NCBI RefSeq assembly: GCF_000190575.1
Contig: NC_015164.1
Location: forward strand, 1,116,001-1,180,000
Direction of reading: 5' to 3'
DNA: 64,000 nt
Origin: Phocaeicola salanitronis DSM 18170
Lineage (GTDB): Bacteria; Bacteroidota; Bacteroidia; Bacteroidales; Bacteroidaceae
Part shown: positions 1 through 8,565 of the stretch, piece after piece
Layout of the letters: every line of letters starts with the position of its first letter
Numbering within the stretch: the first letter of the stretch is position 1
The notes under the pieces: generated by a model
Told to the model about the DNA's origin: nothing
Databases searched by the model: none
The model's input: only the letters and a program-made list of their open reading frames with translations
Made by a program: the position numbers and the translations under genes

Positions 1-1
1 G

Positions 2-346
2 CTCCATGCCGCCAATGCCGAAGGCTATGCCCACAACGCACAGGAGGGATATATCGCCTACGCCGACCCTACCACCGAACCTCAATCGGACAACGGCATC
101 GTTTATGTGGGTGCCGTATTCCCCGACACGGCGGTGCAGACCAAAGTGCAGCTCTTCGACAAGCCCGCGGGCGATGCGTTGGGACACGTATTAGGAATCT
201 GTACCTACCGTCCCGGCGACACCTTCACCTATTACTGGGGTTCGGGCTGGAGCAAATACGGCTTCGACACGGATGAATCGTGGACCGATTACCTGAAAGC
301 CTATGCAAAACAGGTGCGCCACCCGCTGCAAGTGACCGTAAAGTAA
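2..346 (+). CDS. DUF4861 family protein, C-terminal part (5' end outside window)
   Basis: An open frame enters from the left edge and stops at 346, so only about 114 C-terminal residues are visible. The tail is rich in aromatic residues (YYWGSGWSKYGF) and ends in PLQVTVK, which resembles the C-terminus of DUF4861 proteins of Bacteroides. Those proteins usually carry a signal peptide and sit in polysaccharide utilisation loci next to unsaturated glucuronyl hydrolases and polysaccharide lyases, but no such neighbour is visible here. The family call rests on memory of its tail pattern and was not searched. Function within the family is unproven. Confidence 0.6.
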   Translation, partial: LHAANAEGYAHNAQEGYIAYADPTTEPQSDNGIVYVGAVFPDTAVQTKVQLFDKPAGDALGHVLGICTYRPGDTFTYYWGSGWSKYGFDTDESWTDYLKAYAKQVRHPLQVTVK

Positions 347-425
347 GCTTTCCGGCACCTTGAAAAACATGTAAAATGCAATTCAGACCTCTGAATCTAA
401 CTTTGCACCGCTTGCAAAGTCTGTT

Positions 426-482
426 TTCACCACATAGGACACAGAGTAAATAATTAAAAAACTCTATGTCCTCTGTGGTGAA
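426..482. repeat. intergenic inverted repeat (cacagag family)
   Basis: Two 22-nt arms (ttcaccac..acagagt and its complement with two mismatches) flank an A/T-rich loop. It lies between the convergent DUF4861 and phosphoesterase genes and probably acts as a bidirectional terminator. Related elements occur at 3131, 8421, 40095, 48530 and 54515. Confidence 0.7.
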
Positions 483-501
483 ATATTAAGACAAAAAAAC
501 A

Positions 502-2172
502 TCACTCGCCCGTTATCCGATCCTTCTCCAAATCAATGCGAAAATGACCACTCGGCTCCCCGTTTAAGAAACATTCAAATATATCGGCTATCTCACGCAA
601 GTGTATGATAAGTTCATCGTTTACCGCTGAATATCGAACGGCATCGAACAACATACGGTATTCCTGCATACGTTTCTCAGGAATCCAGCGCAAAGCCAAC
701 TTATCAGCATAACGCAACCGATAAAGATCCAAAATCAAATCATAGCCCTTCCAGTCTGTCTCCCATTCTTCCGGTTCTTCACCCGTTATCTCAGCCATAA
801 GTTGAGCACCTGTCTTATCAATCATTTCTTCACGTACCGCTTCGGGCAAGTCCTTTGGAATGAAACGCACCCGTACCAAGTCACGGAATTGCCAATCACA
901 AAACTCCGCATAATCCTTCGATGCCAAAGCTTCTTTGCTCCACACCGGCTTCTTTCCCGCCCGCATGTCATACTCATATTCTTTCTCATAAAGACCGAAC
1001 AAGCGATCAAATCCGGGAACAGAATCGACCAATACCGTTTCTACCTCAAAGTGCATATCATCTTCCGCGGTCAGAATCTTATAAGCGGGGATGCAAGTAG
1101 CAATGGACGGCACTTGAATATTATACAAACACTTCCCATTCTTTCCCCGCTTCACGCCGGTATCATTCACGTGCATGTGACCTGCCACGTGAAGGCGGAT
1201 ACCTGCTTCCAAAAAGGCTTCTGACACTTCCTCACTGGGTACCCGGTGTAAATCAAATTTCTTGCTTCCCCAAGCCTTACGCACCAGCTCAGAAGCACCG
1301 TCATTGAAATCCGCCAACGGATAATGCGAATAAGCCACTAATATCTTGTTTCTTATCTTTGCCTCGGAAGCCACTTTCCGCACCCACGGAAGAATGAACT
1401 CCTTATACTTTAACACATTATTATAGCCCACGCTCGAACCTTCGTAAGTCTGTACACCGTTTTTTACCGGACCCGGCAGGTAGACTCCTCCATCAATCGC
1501 CAAAAGCCAAAGCCCTTCTACCGGCTCCACCAAATAGCTGGCATCAATGGCCTTCAACGAATCACACAACGTATATTCACGTTTTTCCAACGCTCCTTCA
1601 CGCAAGGCTTCCTGATAGCTGTAGTCCTCATACCGATAAGAAGTGAAAGGCGTTTCCCAATACAAATATTCCGGCTGGGGATAAAATCCGAAAGCGGCAT
1701 AACATTGCATCTCGTCAACATATCCGGCACAACGGTTCTCTTGCACAGTACGGCTTCCATCCGAACGGAGGAAATCGTGCTCCTCGTTCTGCATGCCGAA
1801 CGGACGTACCGGGTCGTGATTACCCGTGGTCACAAAAAACTTCATTCCGAAACGTTCCTGATACCCCTCTAAAATCTCCTTGACTTTCTCTTGGTTCACA
1901 AATTGCCCGTTATCGGTCAAGTCTCCCGGAAGAACCACCAAGCTTATTCCTCGTTTGGCGGCATCCTCCAATGCAGCTATCAAGGCGTAATAATTCTCAT
2001 TAAACAACCGGGTGGACTGCACCTGCACTTCCATCGAACGTACCAATTCGGGATAATCCACGATGTTCTGAATGTGTGCATCCGAGATGAAAGCAATCCG
2101 TTGCTGGGACATAGCCGGCAGGCTTACCCCTCCTGAAAGAAGCAAAGCCAATAAATAGTTCCGAATCTTCAT
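502..2172 (-). CDS. secreted calcineurin-like metallophosphoesterase
   Basis: A 556-residue protein with all signature blocks of the dinuclear-metal phosphoesterase fold: D31-A-H33, GDLTD at 83-87, GNHD at 117-120, a later HYP block and GHMH near residue 335. Residues 1-22 form a signal peptide (KIRN, then a Leu-rich core ending near AMSQQ), so the protein is exported to the periplasm or cell surface. I chose the ATG at 2172 because it begins the signal peptide; an in-frame ATG at 2184 is possible, and the frame upstream of that opens only with TTG. The C-terminal 170 residues are not recognised. The substrate (nucleotide, phospholipid or phosphoprotein) cannot be read from sequence. It appears to be a single-gene unit, divergent from prmA. 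Confidence 0.85.
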   Translation of the reverse strand: MKIRNYLLALLLSGGVSLPAMSQQRIAFISDAHIQNIVDYPELVRSMEVQVQSTRLFNENYYALIAALEDAAKRGISLVVLPGDLTDNGQFVNQEKVKEILEGYQERFGMKFFVTTGNHDPVRPFGMQNEEHDFLRSDGSRTVQENRCAGYVDEMQCYAAFGFYPQPEYLYWETPFTSYRYEDYSYQEALREGALEKREYTLCDSLKAIDASYLVEPVEGLWLLAIDGGVYLPGPVKNGVQTYEGSSVGYNNVLKYKEFILPWVRKVASEAKIRNKILVAYSHYPLADFNDGASELVRKAWGSKKFDLHRVPSEEVSEAFLEAGIRLHVAGHMHVNDTGVKRGKNGKCLYNIQVPSIATCIPAYKILTAEDDMHFEVETVLVDSVPGFDRLFGLYEKEYEYDMRAGKKPVWSKEALASKDYAEFCDWQFRDLVRVRFIPKDLPEAVREEMIDKTGAQLMAEITGEEPEEWETDWKGYDLILDLYRLRYADKLALRWIPEKRMQEYRMLFDAVRYSAVNDELIIHLREIADIFECFLNGEPSGHFRIDLEKDRITGE

Positions 2173-2244
2173 ATAATCAATCATTAAGTTTGACAAAGAT
2201 ACAAATTCTCAACTATCCAGTAAGTAATATCACACAAATTATAT

Positions 2245-2252
2245 TACCTTTG
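2245..2252 (+). promoter_or_regulatory. prmA promoter -7 box
   Basis: TACCTTTG matches the Bacteroides -7 consensus TAnnTTTG and lies 26 nt before the prmA ATG. Confidence 0.6.
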
Positions 2253-2278
2253 TCCCTCACTAACCAATACATCTCTTT

Positions 2279-3124
2279 ATGAAATACATTGAAGTTACAA
2301 TAAAGGCACATCCGTGCAACGAGACCATTACCGATGTGCTTGCCGCCCTGATGGCTGAAATCGGATTCGAAAGCTTCGTGCCTTGCGAAAGCGGAACACA
2401 AGCGTATATTCAAAAAACGCTATTCGATGAAGAGGCATTAAAGAATGTGCTTGCCGACTTCCCGATTCCGGATACGGACATTGTCTACACGCTTTCCGAA
2501 CCGGAAGATAAAGACTGGAACGAGGAATGGGAGAAGAATTTCTTCCAGCCGATTGTGATAGGCGAACGATGTGTAATACACAGTACGTTTCATACCGATT
2601 ATCCGAAAGCGGAATACGATATTGTCATCAATCCGCAAATGGCATTCGGCACGGGACATCATGAAACAACCAGTTCCATTATTGCCGAGCTTCTGGATGC
2701 CGACCTGAAAGGAAAATCGGTGCTTGATATGGGGTGCGGCACGTCTATTCTTGCGATTCTCGCCAGCATGCGCGGAGCCAATCCGGTGACCGCTATCGAT
2801 ATAGATGACTGGTGTGTGAACAATTCGCGGGACAACATTGCCTTGAACCATATAGATAATATCACTGTAGAACTGGGTGATGCCTCGCTTCTGCATGGGA
2901 GTGCTCCGTTTGATGTGATTATTGCCAACATCAACCGGAATATCTTGCTTGCCGACATGCCCGCATACACCGCGTGCATGCATTCCGGCTCGGAACTTTA
3001 TATGAGTGGTTTTTATATGGAAGATATCCCTGCCATACGGGAAAAAGCCGAAAGTTTAGGCTTGGAATTTACGCATCACCGGGAGAAAAACCGCTGGGTT
3101 GCGGTGAAATTTGTGATGCGTTGA
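2279..3124 (+). CDS. prmA: ribosomal protein L11 methyltransferase PrmA
   Basis: A 281-residue class I SAM-dependent methyltransferase that trimethylates lysines and the N-terminus of ribosomal protein L11 in the cytoplasm. The N-terminal ~100 residues are the L11-recognition domain. The methyltransferase part shows the PrmA signature NPQMAFGTGHHETT, SAM motif I VLDMGCGTSILAI and the catalytic-loop motif ANINRNIL. Length is close to the usual 280-295 residues and all key motifs are present. It starts at an ATG 26 nt after a -7 box and seems monocistronic, ending at a large inverted repeat. Confidence 0.95.
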   Translation: MKYIEVTIKAHPCNETITDVLAALMAEIGFESFVPCESGTQAYIQKTLFDEEALKNVLADFPIPDTDIVYTLSEPEDKDWNEEWEKNFFQPIVIGERCVIHSTFHTDYPKAEYDIVINPQMAFGTGHHETTSSIIAELLDADLKGKSVLDMGCGTSILAILASMRGANPVTAIDIDDWCVNNSRDNIALNHIDNITVELGDASLLHGSAPFDVIIANINRNILLADMPAYTACMHSGSELYMSGFYMEDIPAIREKAESLGLEFTHHREKNRWVAVKFVMR

Positions 3125-3130
3125 ATATGT

Positions 3131-3205
3131 ATCACAACAGAGGGCACAGAGTATCACAGAGGACATTAATAAAAAACTCTGTGACATTCTGTGCCCTCTG
3201 TGATG
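3131..3205. repeat. intergenic inverted repeat (cacagag family), probable bidirectional terminator
   Basis: Arms of about 28 nt (atcac..gagggcacagag and complement, imperfect) surround a short A-rich loop between the convergent prmA and yccF-like genes. Confidence 0.7.
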
Positions 3206-3216
3206 AAAAGCCATCA

Positions 3217-3585
3217 TCATCCTATACTTTTTCCGAAAGGCGTAAGAGCCAGCGTAGCCAGCTTGAAATGCTGCCTTCCGAAAGGGATACCGATAATCGT
3301 AATGCAAAGCAAGACACCCAGCACTACATGAGTTAAGGCAATCCATACGCCTCCACATAATACCCATATCAGATTCATGATAATGGTAAGGCATCCTCCG
3401 TTAGAAGGTTCGGTCTTTATTGTACATCCAAACGGACACAAGCCCAGCATCGCCAGCTTAATGGTCTGTACCCCGAAGGGAATGCCGATAATGGTAATCA
3501 TCAACAACAAGCTCGACACAAGATATTCCAGACAAACCAGCCAGCCGCCCAAGACAATCCATAAAATATTCAACAATACATTCAT
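3217..3585 (-). CDS. YccF family inner-membrane protein
   Basis: A 122-residue protein made of two tandem copies of the YccF half: each has a hydrophobic helix pair followed by ITIIGIPFG and a K-L-A-x-L-x-L-x-PFG segment (IPFGVQTIKLAMLGLCPFG, then IPFGRQHFKLATLALTPFG). Four membrane helices are likely. The family is widespread and has no firmly established function. The gene begins only 8 nt after the stop codon of the toxin gene (3594-3935) on the same strand, so it is probably the third gene of that operon. Confidence 0.85.
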   Translation of the reverse strand: MNVLLNILWIVLGGWLVCLEYLVSSLLLMITIIGIPFGVQTIKLAMLGLCPFGCTIKTEPSNGGCLTIIMNLIWVLCGGVWIALTHVVLGVLLCITIIGIPFGRQHFKLATLALTPFGKSIG

Positions 3586-3593
3586 AAGCGATA

Positions 3594-3935
3594 TTATTCA
3601 ATCCCATTCCTGCGAAGTATATCCAGCAATTCGGCATCCGTGATATTCTCCCGGTCTGCCTTATCGTATATGGTAATCAACTTTATTTCAGCATCCGCCT
3701 GAGCGAGGATTACCGTGTAGGTAATAACCCGTGCTCCGCCCCGCTTACCTTTTCCTTTCGAAGCGATAGCCATACGCACTTTGCGCAGATGATGGCCAAG
3801 TTCGACACCGAGGAAAGGATTACGTTCCAATTCATCTCCTAACTTATTCAAATCTTCCTTCAGAGATTTATACCGTTTAGACAAGTGTTTCATCTCTTTC
3901 AAAAAATCAGGAGTAACGGTAATTTTACAATTCAT
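3594..3935 (-). CDS. type II toxin, RelE/ParE superfamily
   Basis: A 113-residue basic protein with the layout of RelE/ParE toxins: an N-terminal beta strand (KITVTPDF), a helical hairpin (KEMKHLSKRYKSLKEDL), then LRKVRMAIASKGKGKRGGAR and the strand VITYTVILA. The family inhibits translation by mRNA cleavage or poisons gyrase; the branch cannot be told here. I use the ATG at 3935 because the frame upstream of it opens only with TTG. It overlaps the end of the antitoxin gene by 11 nt, typical of a coupled TA operon. A paralogue lies at 50987-51328 with the same RK-x-RMAI-x-SKGKGK-x-GGARVI core. Confidence 0.8.
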   Translation of the reverse strand: MNCKITVTPDFLKEMKHLSKRYKSLKEDLNKLGDELERNPFLGVELGHHLRKVRMAIASKGKGKRGGARVITYTVILAQADAEIKLITIYDKADRENITDAELLDILRRNGIE

Positions 3936-4206
3936 CAAGTGCTTCCTTTAAAGTTTTAAACTCCAGCTTCCCTTCCAGATTCAATTTCAATTCTTTACAC
4001 GCCTGATCAAAGTTAGCAAGTATTTCTTCTTTTGTCATATAGGGAGCCTCATCCTCCGATACAACAGACGGCACTTCTGCACTTGATGCCTTACGCTCTT
4101 CTTTATGCAAAAGCTTCTTTACTTTCTTCAAAATATTGACATCGTTGACATTCAATACATCACGGATTACCTCGTTCTGTAATGTTTCTAATGACACAGC
4201 AGACAT
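3925..4206 (-). CDS. antitoxin of the RelE/ParE-type pair
   Basis: A 93-residue, charged, mostly helical protein (MSAVSLETLQNEV... ending KEALDEL). It lies upstream of and overlaps a RelE/ParE toxin gene. The C-terminal part contains YMTKEEILANFDQACKEL, which matches the pattern Y-[MI]-[TS]-KEEILA of the antitoxin at 51318-51560, so the pairs are related. The N-terminal half would be the dimerising DNA-binding part, but no clear HTH can be read. The start is the ATG at 4206. The operon probably runs antitoxin, toxin, YccF and is autorepressed, as usual for such modules (inference). Confidence 0.7.
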   Translation of the reverse strand: MSAVSLETLQNEVIRDVLNVNDVNILKKVKKLLHKEERKASSAEVPSVVSEDEAPYMTKEEILANFDQACKELKLNLEGKLEFKTLKEALDEL

Positions 4207-4236
4207 AGCATTCAAGTTTTTTACTGGTTAAGGTTA

Positions 4237-4244
4237 CAAAGATA
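4237..4244 (-). promoter_or_regulatory. -7 box of the first TA operon
   Basis: TATCTTTG on the minus strand, 30 nt before the antitoxin ATG. Confidence 0.55.
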
Positions 4245-4287
4245 AGGGAAAACGCCGGATTGCCCAAATGCTTTCGGGCAAAAGTGC

Positions 4288-5226
4288 TTACGACTTATGA
4301 AAAGCCGAATCGGGCAAGATGGTCATACGCTTCAATTCATCCAGCGTCCCGTTAAAGACATTCAGGTCTACCTGCTCGCGGATGCCGGGCAATGTGCCTC
4401 CATCGGTATGTTGCCAGAACTTCCATTCCCCCTCATAGCGCACCGAATCCACATAATAATGCGCTATCCAATAAGGATAAGTATTGAAAATCGAATCGTT
4501 CAGATAACGTTCCTTGAACTTATACGAAGCATAAAGAATAGGTTTCACACGATAATGCCGCTCTATCAGGCGAAGCCAAGTCTTCACCCCTTTCCGGAGT
4601 TCCAGCTCGTTATCTCCTACTTTTTCGATATCGAGCACCGGAGGCAAATCGCCCGGTTCCAGCTTGACCGAACGGATAAAGAAATCAGCCTGACGCGCCG
4701 CATCGGTATTCGGATTAAAAAAATGGTATGCCCCACGGATAAAACCATATTGACGGGCGCGGTCGAAATTGCGGATAAAAGTCGTGTCACTGAAATCGCC
4801 TCCTTCGGATGCTTTCATGAAGACAAAACGTACCGGAAACGGAGCGTTCTGAACCTTCTGAAGCTCTTTCCAATTAATGTCTCCCTGATGATGGGAAATA
4901 TCAAATCCATGAACGGAATATCCTGCCGGAAGGCATACACCGTATGCTTTCGTGCCATAACAAGGCTTCCAGCGATAGGCATACGGACGAATAAAAAAAT
5001 AATAGAAACCGATAACGAACAACGCCGCCACACTCCCCATCGCCACATACTGGAGCCAACCCGGCATATTCCAGACACGTTTTTTCCCGCGCTTTCCTTT
5101 TTTCCCCGCCGGCTTCTTTTTCCTTCCAGCCCCACCCGTGCGCCGTGATGCGGAGGGACTTTTCATTCTTCCCGCAGAATTCCGACGAGGCTTGTTTACA
5201 GGCATCAAAGGCGATTCTTGTACCAT
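4288..5226 (-). CDS. membrane-anchored GH25 lysozyme (muramidase)
   Basis: A 312-residue protein with a very basic N-terminal cytoplasmic tail (residues 10-50, many K/R and G), one transmembrane helix (about 55-79) and a periplasmic glycoside hydrolase family 25 domain (about 104-305). The catalytic acids are visible: D109 in HGFDISHHQG and the pair D199/E201 in PPVLDIEK. Family 25 enzymes cleave the MurNAc-GlcNAc bond of peptidoglycan. The type II topology would keep the enzyme anchored in the inner membrane. It is transcribed alone; a terminator hairpin for pfp lies just upstream. Confidence 0.9.
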   Translation of the reverse strand: MVQESPLMPVNKPRRNSAGRMKSPSASRRTGGAGRKKKPAGKKGKRGKKRVWNMPGWLQYVAMGSVAALFVIGFYYFFIRPYAYRWKPCYGTKAYGVCLPAGYSVHGFDISHHQGDINWKELQKVQNAPFPVRFVFMKASEGGDFSDTTFIRNFDRARQYGFIRGAYHFFNPNTDAARQADFFIRSVKLEPGDLPPVLDIEKVGDNELELRKGVKTWLRLIERHYRVKPILYASYKFKERYLNDSIFNTYPYWIAHYYVDSVRYEGEWKFWQHTDGGTLPGIREQVDLNVFNGTLDELKRMTILPDSAFHKS

Positions 5227-5264
5227 AGTTATCGTATCGGTTTAAATAATCTTTTACTCAAAGA

Positions 5265-5308
5265 AATGTCACTTCAGGCAACAGATTCCCCTTGCCTGAA
5301 ATGACATT
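5265..5308 (-). terminator. pfp terminator hairpin
   Basis: 17-nt arms aatgtcacttcaggcaa and its complement (one G-U type mismatch) with a 10-nt loop, 32 nt after the pfp stop codon. Confidence 0.7.
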
Positions 5309-5339
5309 ATATCCACAAAGCTATCGAATCATTATCCGA

Positions 5340-6983
5340 TTACTTTTGGTGTTCCAACTGCAACGTCTTAGTAGGCTGGTCACATACTTCCGTCGGGCCA
5401 AAGTACTGAATCGGACCCGGATAAACGTATGCCGTTTCTTTTGCCCACGTGTCACGTGCTGCAGCAAATGCCTTGAACGGTGCACCGTCCAGCTTAACCA
5501 GCGCTTTCTGGATAACCGGCTTCATTTCTCCATGACGGCGTTCCATGTTCATCATCATTGTGATAGGCACACCGCCTGCAACCCATTCTTCAGCAGGAGC
5601 GGTCAGGTTGCGTACAGATGACATATAACCGGTCTTTCCGTTTGCCATCAATACGGCTGCGGTATAACCCAACGAGTAGCAATAGTCAGCATCGAAATTT
5701 GACGGAGCAGCGCAACGTCCTTCGTATCCGAAGAAATGGTGCTGTGCCGAGAACTTGCCTACGTACTTGCCTTCTGCCTTCCATGCAGCCAGCTTCTTGC
5801 CAACCATTTCCGACAAAAGTTTTTCGGTTTCGATAAGCGATACCTGTACGTTTCCATGCGGGTCACGGTCGAGTGTCAACTGGCGTGCAACACCTTCGGG
5901 CAACGAAGCGTAAACATCGGCATTTTCTTTCGACAAGTGGCTGATGATATATTCACGTTGCTTATTAGGTTCGATAGCGGCATACTCCTCTGCATGCACA
6001 GCCAAGAAATCATTCAATTCCGCAATCAGTTTCTTCATCGCCGGGATGAACTCGATCAGGCCTTCCGGAATCAATACCGTACCAAAGTTATTTCCTTCAG
6101 CAGCACGTGCGGCTACAGCATTCGCGATGTAAGTCACAATATCATCCAGCGACATGTTCTTGGCTTCTACTTCCTCCGAAATCAGGCAGATATTCGGCTG
6201 GGTCTGCAGGGCGCATTCCAATGCTATATGCGAAGCCGAACGGCCCATCAGCTTGATGAAGTGCCAGTACTTGCGTGCCGAATTGCAATCGCGCTCAATG
6301 TTGCCGATTACTTCCGAGTAAGTCTTGCAGGCAGTATCAAAACCGAATGAAGTCTCAATCATTTCATTCTTCAAGTCACCGTCGATGGTCTTCGGGCAAC
6401 CGATTACCTGAATGCCGTAGTTCTTGGCAGCATAATATTCCGCCAATACGCAAGCGTTTGTATTCGAGTCATCACCGCCAATGATTACCAATGCCTTGAT
6501 GCCCAACTCCTTCAATATCTCGTATCCTTTTTCGAACTGGTCTTCTTTCTCCAGTTTCGTACGTCCAGAACCGATGATATCAAAACCGCCCGTATTGCGG
6601 TATTCATCAATGATGTCAGCGGTCAGTTCCATATACTTGTGGTCAACCAGTCCGCCGGGACCCAAAATAAATCCGTACAGTTTGTTGGCTGGATTCATCT
6701 TCTTGATACCGTCGAACAAACCCGAGATGACATTGTGCCCGCCCGGAGCCTGACCGCCTGAAAGAATAACGCCTACATTCATCGGAGCATATTCCTTAGC
6801 TTCGCCGGTTTCAAACTTCAGCAACGGCATTCCGTACGTATTCGGGAACAATTTCTTGATTTCTTCTTGGTCGGCTACTGATTGAGTAGGATTGCCTTCC
6901 ATTACCTTCACCCCGCCCTTCAACGCGTTAGGCAACTTGGGTTGATAGGCAGCTCTTGCAATTTGTAATGCACTTTTTGTCAT
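5340..6983 (-). CDS. pfp: diphosphate-dependent 6-phosphofructokinase (PPi-PFK)
   Basis: A 547-residue enzyme that phosphorylates fructose 6-phosphate with pyrophosphate, reversibly, in cytoplasmic glycolysis. PPi use is read from GGDDSN (169-174), where an Asp replaces the Gly typical of ATP enzymes, and from PKTIDGD (197-203) with K198. Other family blocks are [14 protein letters not shown] (71-84) and [10 protein letters not shown]. The length and the C-terminal extension fit the long plant-beta-like clade found in Bacteroidetes. It appears monocistronic, with its own downstream hairpin at 5265-5308. Confidence 0.93.
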   Translation of the reverse strand: MTKSALQIARAAYQPKLPNALKGGVKVMEGNPTQSVADQEEIKKLFPNTYGMPLLKFETGEAKEYAPMNVGVILSGGQAPGGHNVISGLFDGIKKMNPANKLYGFILGPGGLVDHKYMELTADIIDEYRNTGGFDIIGSGRTKLEKEDQFEKGYEILKELGIKALVIIGGDDSNTNACVLAEYYAAKNYGIQVIGCPKTIDGDLKNEMIETSFGFDTACKTYSEVIGNIERDCNSARKYWHFIKLMGRSASHIALECALQTQPNICLISEEVEAKNMSLDDIVTYIANAVAARAAEGNNFGTVLIPEGLIEFIPAMKKLIAELNDFLAVHAEEYAAIEPNKQREYIISHLSKENADVYASLPEGVARQLTLDRDPHGNVQVSLIETEKLLSEMVGKKLAAWKAEGKYVGKFSAQHHFFGYEGRCAAPSNFDADYCYSLGYTAAVLMANGKTGYMSSVRNLTAPAEEWVAGGVPITMMMNMERRHGEMKPVIQKALVKLDGAPFKAFAAARDTWAKETAYVYPGPIQYFGPTEVCDQPTKTLQLEHQK

Positions 6984-7161
6984 AATCGTTTTGTTTTTAA
7001 AAGGTGTATATTGTCTCCATTATTTCTTTCTCGCAAATTTCGGTCTTTTTTTTGGAATCACAAAAAGTCTGCCACAAAAAATCATCCGACAAGACTTTAA
7101 AAAGTGTATTGATTTTGTTCTGCTATAAGGTTGATATTACCAAGGGATGCCGCAGCTTGGT

Positions 7162-7234
7162 CCGATGCACGCTGCTGCATAGCCCGATGCATGCCGCTGC
7201 ATCCCTCAGTCCTCCTGGGAAGGACTGCAGTCCT
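7162..7234. repeat. GC-rich cluster of short palindromes
   Basis: The 590-nt gap between pfp and the gene at 7573 contains a GC-rich island (about 7131-7310). It has two 19-nt direct repeats (ccgatgca..gctgcat at 7162-7180 and 7184-7202), each an imperfect palindrome. Next come alternating CAGTCCT / AGGACTG arms, including the perfect palindrome AGGACTGCAGTCCT at 7221-7234. No credible coding frame fits and I do not recognise the element. Confidence 0.6.
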
Positions 7235-7521
7235 GACAGGCTGGGACTGGAGTACTGGCAGCAGAGGACAGCAGTCCCGGCAGGGCAGGACTGGCAGGAC
7301 ATGTAGCTTTGTAGAAAAGGTTGACTACTTTAAGTCTTATTCGTAATATGGGTTGACTCGTATTATTACTATTCATGCACAGGGTTAACCCTGTGGCTGT
7401 ATGCGTCTGCCGTTTTATGAATCTCCTTTTTGCCCCTCCCCCTGCATAGCTACCGGAATGAATGCGGATATTCATGAAAAGTTTTTTCCGCAAACAAAGC
7501 GGTTATTTCAATCAAAAACCT

Positions 7522-7529
7522 TATCTTTA
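7522..7529 (+). promoter_or_regulatory. probable -7 box for the 7573-8408 unit
   Basis: TATCTTTA, one base off TAnnTTTG, 43 nt before the first ATG of the pair. Confidence 0.4.
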
Positions 7530-7572
7530 CCCCACAAACAACCCTATTATAAACTTTTAAACAGATACGATT

Positions 7573-7857
7573 ATGGCAAAAAGAAGAAACTTAAAGAAAT
7601 TCATCAAGTATACATCAGGTTCTATAACCGGTTTCATCTTGTGGGAAATCAGCCGTGCGAAAGAAGAAAAACGTCCGGCATACGACCAGCTTCTGGCAAA
7701 TATCATCGACCTGCACAATGACATGGTAAGCCGCATCAGCCACACCGAACCGGGAAACGTAAAAGGTTTCTACAAGAAACTGAAGAGCGACTTTTCGGAA
7801 GGCATCAACGCGATACTTACCCAAACAGACGAATTAGCGGACAAAGAGCAAGCATGA
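7573..7857 (+). CDS. small conserved-looking protein of unknown function
   Basis: A 94-residue protein, basic at the N-terminus (AKRRNLKKFIKY) with one weakly hydrophobic stretch (SGSITGFILWEI, residues 15-26) and a charged helical remainder. No known domain recognised. Its stop codon overlaps the start of the acyltransferase gene (ATGA), so the two are translationally coupled and probably act in the same process, perhaps membrane lipid metabolism (inference from linkage only). It could be a membrane-peripheral partner. Confidence 0.65.
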   Translation: MAKRRNLKKFIKYTSGSITGFILWEISRAKEEKRPAYDQLLANIIDLHNDMVSRISHTEPGNVKGFYKKLKSDFSEGINAILTQTDELADKEQA

Positions 7858-8408
7858 AACAAGCCCTCTGCCGCTTTATTTATTATAAGGTATTAGGCTG
7901 GAAAGCGCGCGTCTCTATCCCCGATTTCGACAAGTGCATCTTCTGTGCCGCACCGCATACCACCAACTGGGACCTTTTCGTGGGAAAACTCTTCATCTCC
8001 GCCATCGGACGTGAGTCGGGGTTCATGATGAAGAAAGAATGGTTCTTTTTCCCCTTAGGCATCCTGTTCCGGTGGATGGGAGGCATCCCTGTACACCGCG
8101 ACAAGCATACCTCGCTGGTCGACCAAATTATCTGCCAGGCAAAAGACAGCAAGAAATTCCATCTTGCCATCACGCCTGAAGGTACACGCTCGCCCAACCC
8201 GAACTGGAAAAAAGGCTTCTACTACATCGCCTTGGGAGCCGGAATCCCTATCGTGCTTGTGGGCATCGACTACGAGAAAAAGTGCATCTGTGCCGAAAAA
8301 TACCTGTATGCCAGCGGAGACATCGACAAGGACATGCGCGAAATCAAACTTTACTTCAAGCCGTTTAAGGGCAAGCATCCCGAACGGTTCGACTTGGGGG
8401 AATATTGA
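7854..8408 (+). CDS. PlsC-like 1-acyl-glycerophosphate acyltransferase
   Basis: A 184-residue acyltransferase of the LPLAT/PlsC superfamily. The catalytic block is seen as APHTTNWD (HxxxxD with H and D in place), followed by a GGIPVHRD block, and the substrate-binding motif as TPEGTRSP. Such enzymes transfer acyl groups to lysophosphatidic acid or related lipids at the inner membrane. The protein is shorter than E. coli PlsC (about 245) and matches the compact branch common in Bacteroidetes. The exact acceptor (glycerophosphate, ornithine or other aminolipid) is not readable. It is coupled by ATGA overlap to the small gene upstream. Confidence 0.85.
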   Translation: MKQALCRFIYYKVLGWKARVSIPDFDKCIFCAAPHTTNWDLFVGKLFISAIGRESGFMMKKEWFFFPLGILFRWMGGIPVHRDKHTSLVDQIICQAKDSKKFHLAITPEGTRSPNPNWKKGFYYIALGAGIPIVLVGIDYEKKCICAEKYLYASGDIDKDMREIKLYFKPFKGKHPERFDLGEY

Positions 8409-8420
8409 TTTAATCCAATC

Positions 8421-8550
8421 GAACGCAGAGACGCAAAGGCGTAGAGGAATAATTTAGAGAAGGCAAAGGACACGGAGCCAAACGTTACTCTCTGTACGCT
8501 TTTGCTCTCTCTAAAAATATAGACTCTGTGTCTTTGCGCCTCTGCGTTTA
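8421..8550. repeat. intergenic inverted repeat (cacagag/acgcagag family)
   Basis: Arms gaacgcagagacgcaaagg and its imperfect complement at the right end (gcgcctctgcgttt) flank about 80 nt that itself contains cacgg/ctctgtg arms. Same family as 12375 and 54515. Confidence 0.6.
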
Positions 8551-8565
8551 ATAAAAACACTCATC

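Noticed and set aside
5292..6753. Several plus-strand frames over pfp
   Set aside because: Shadows of the intact pfp gene.
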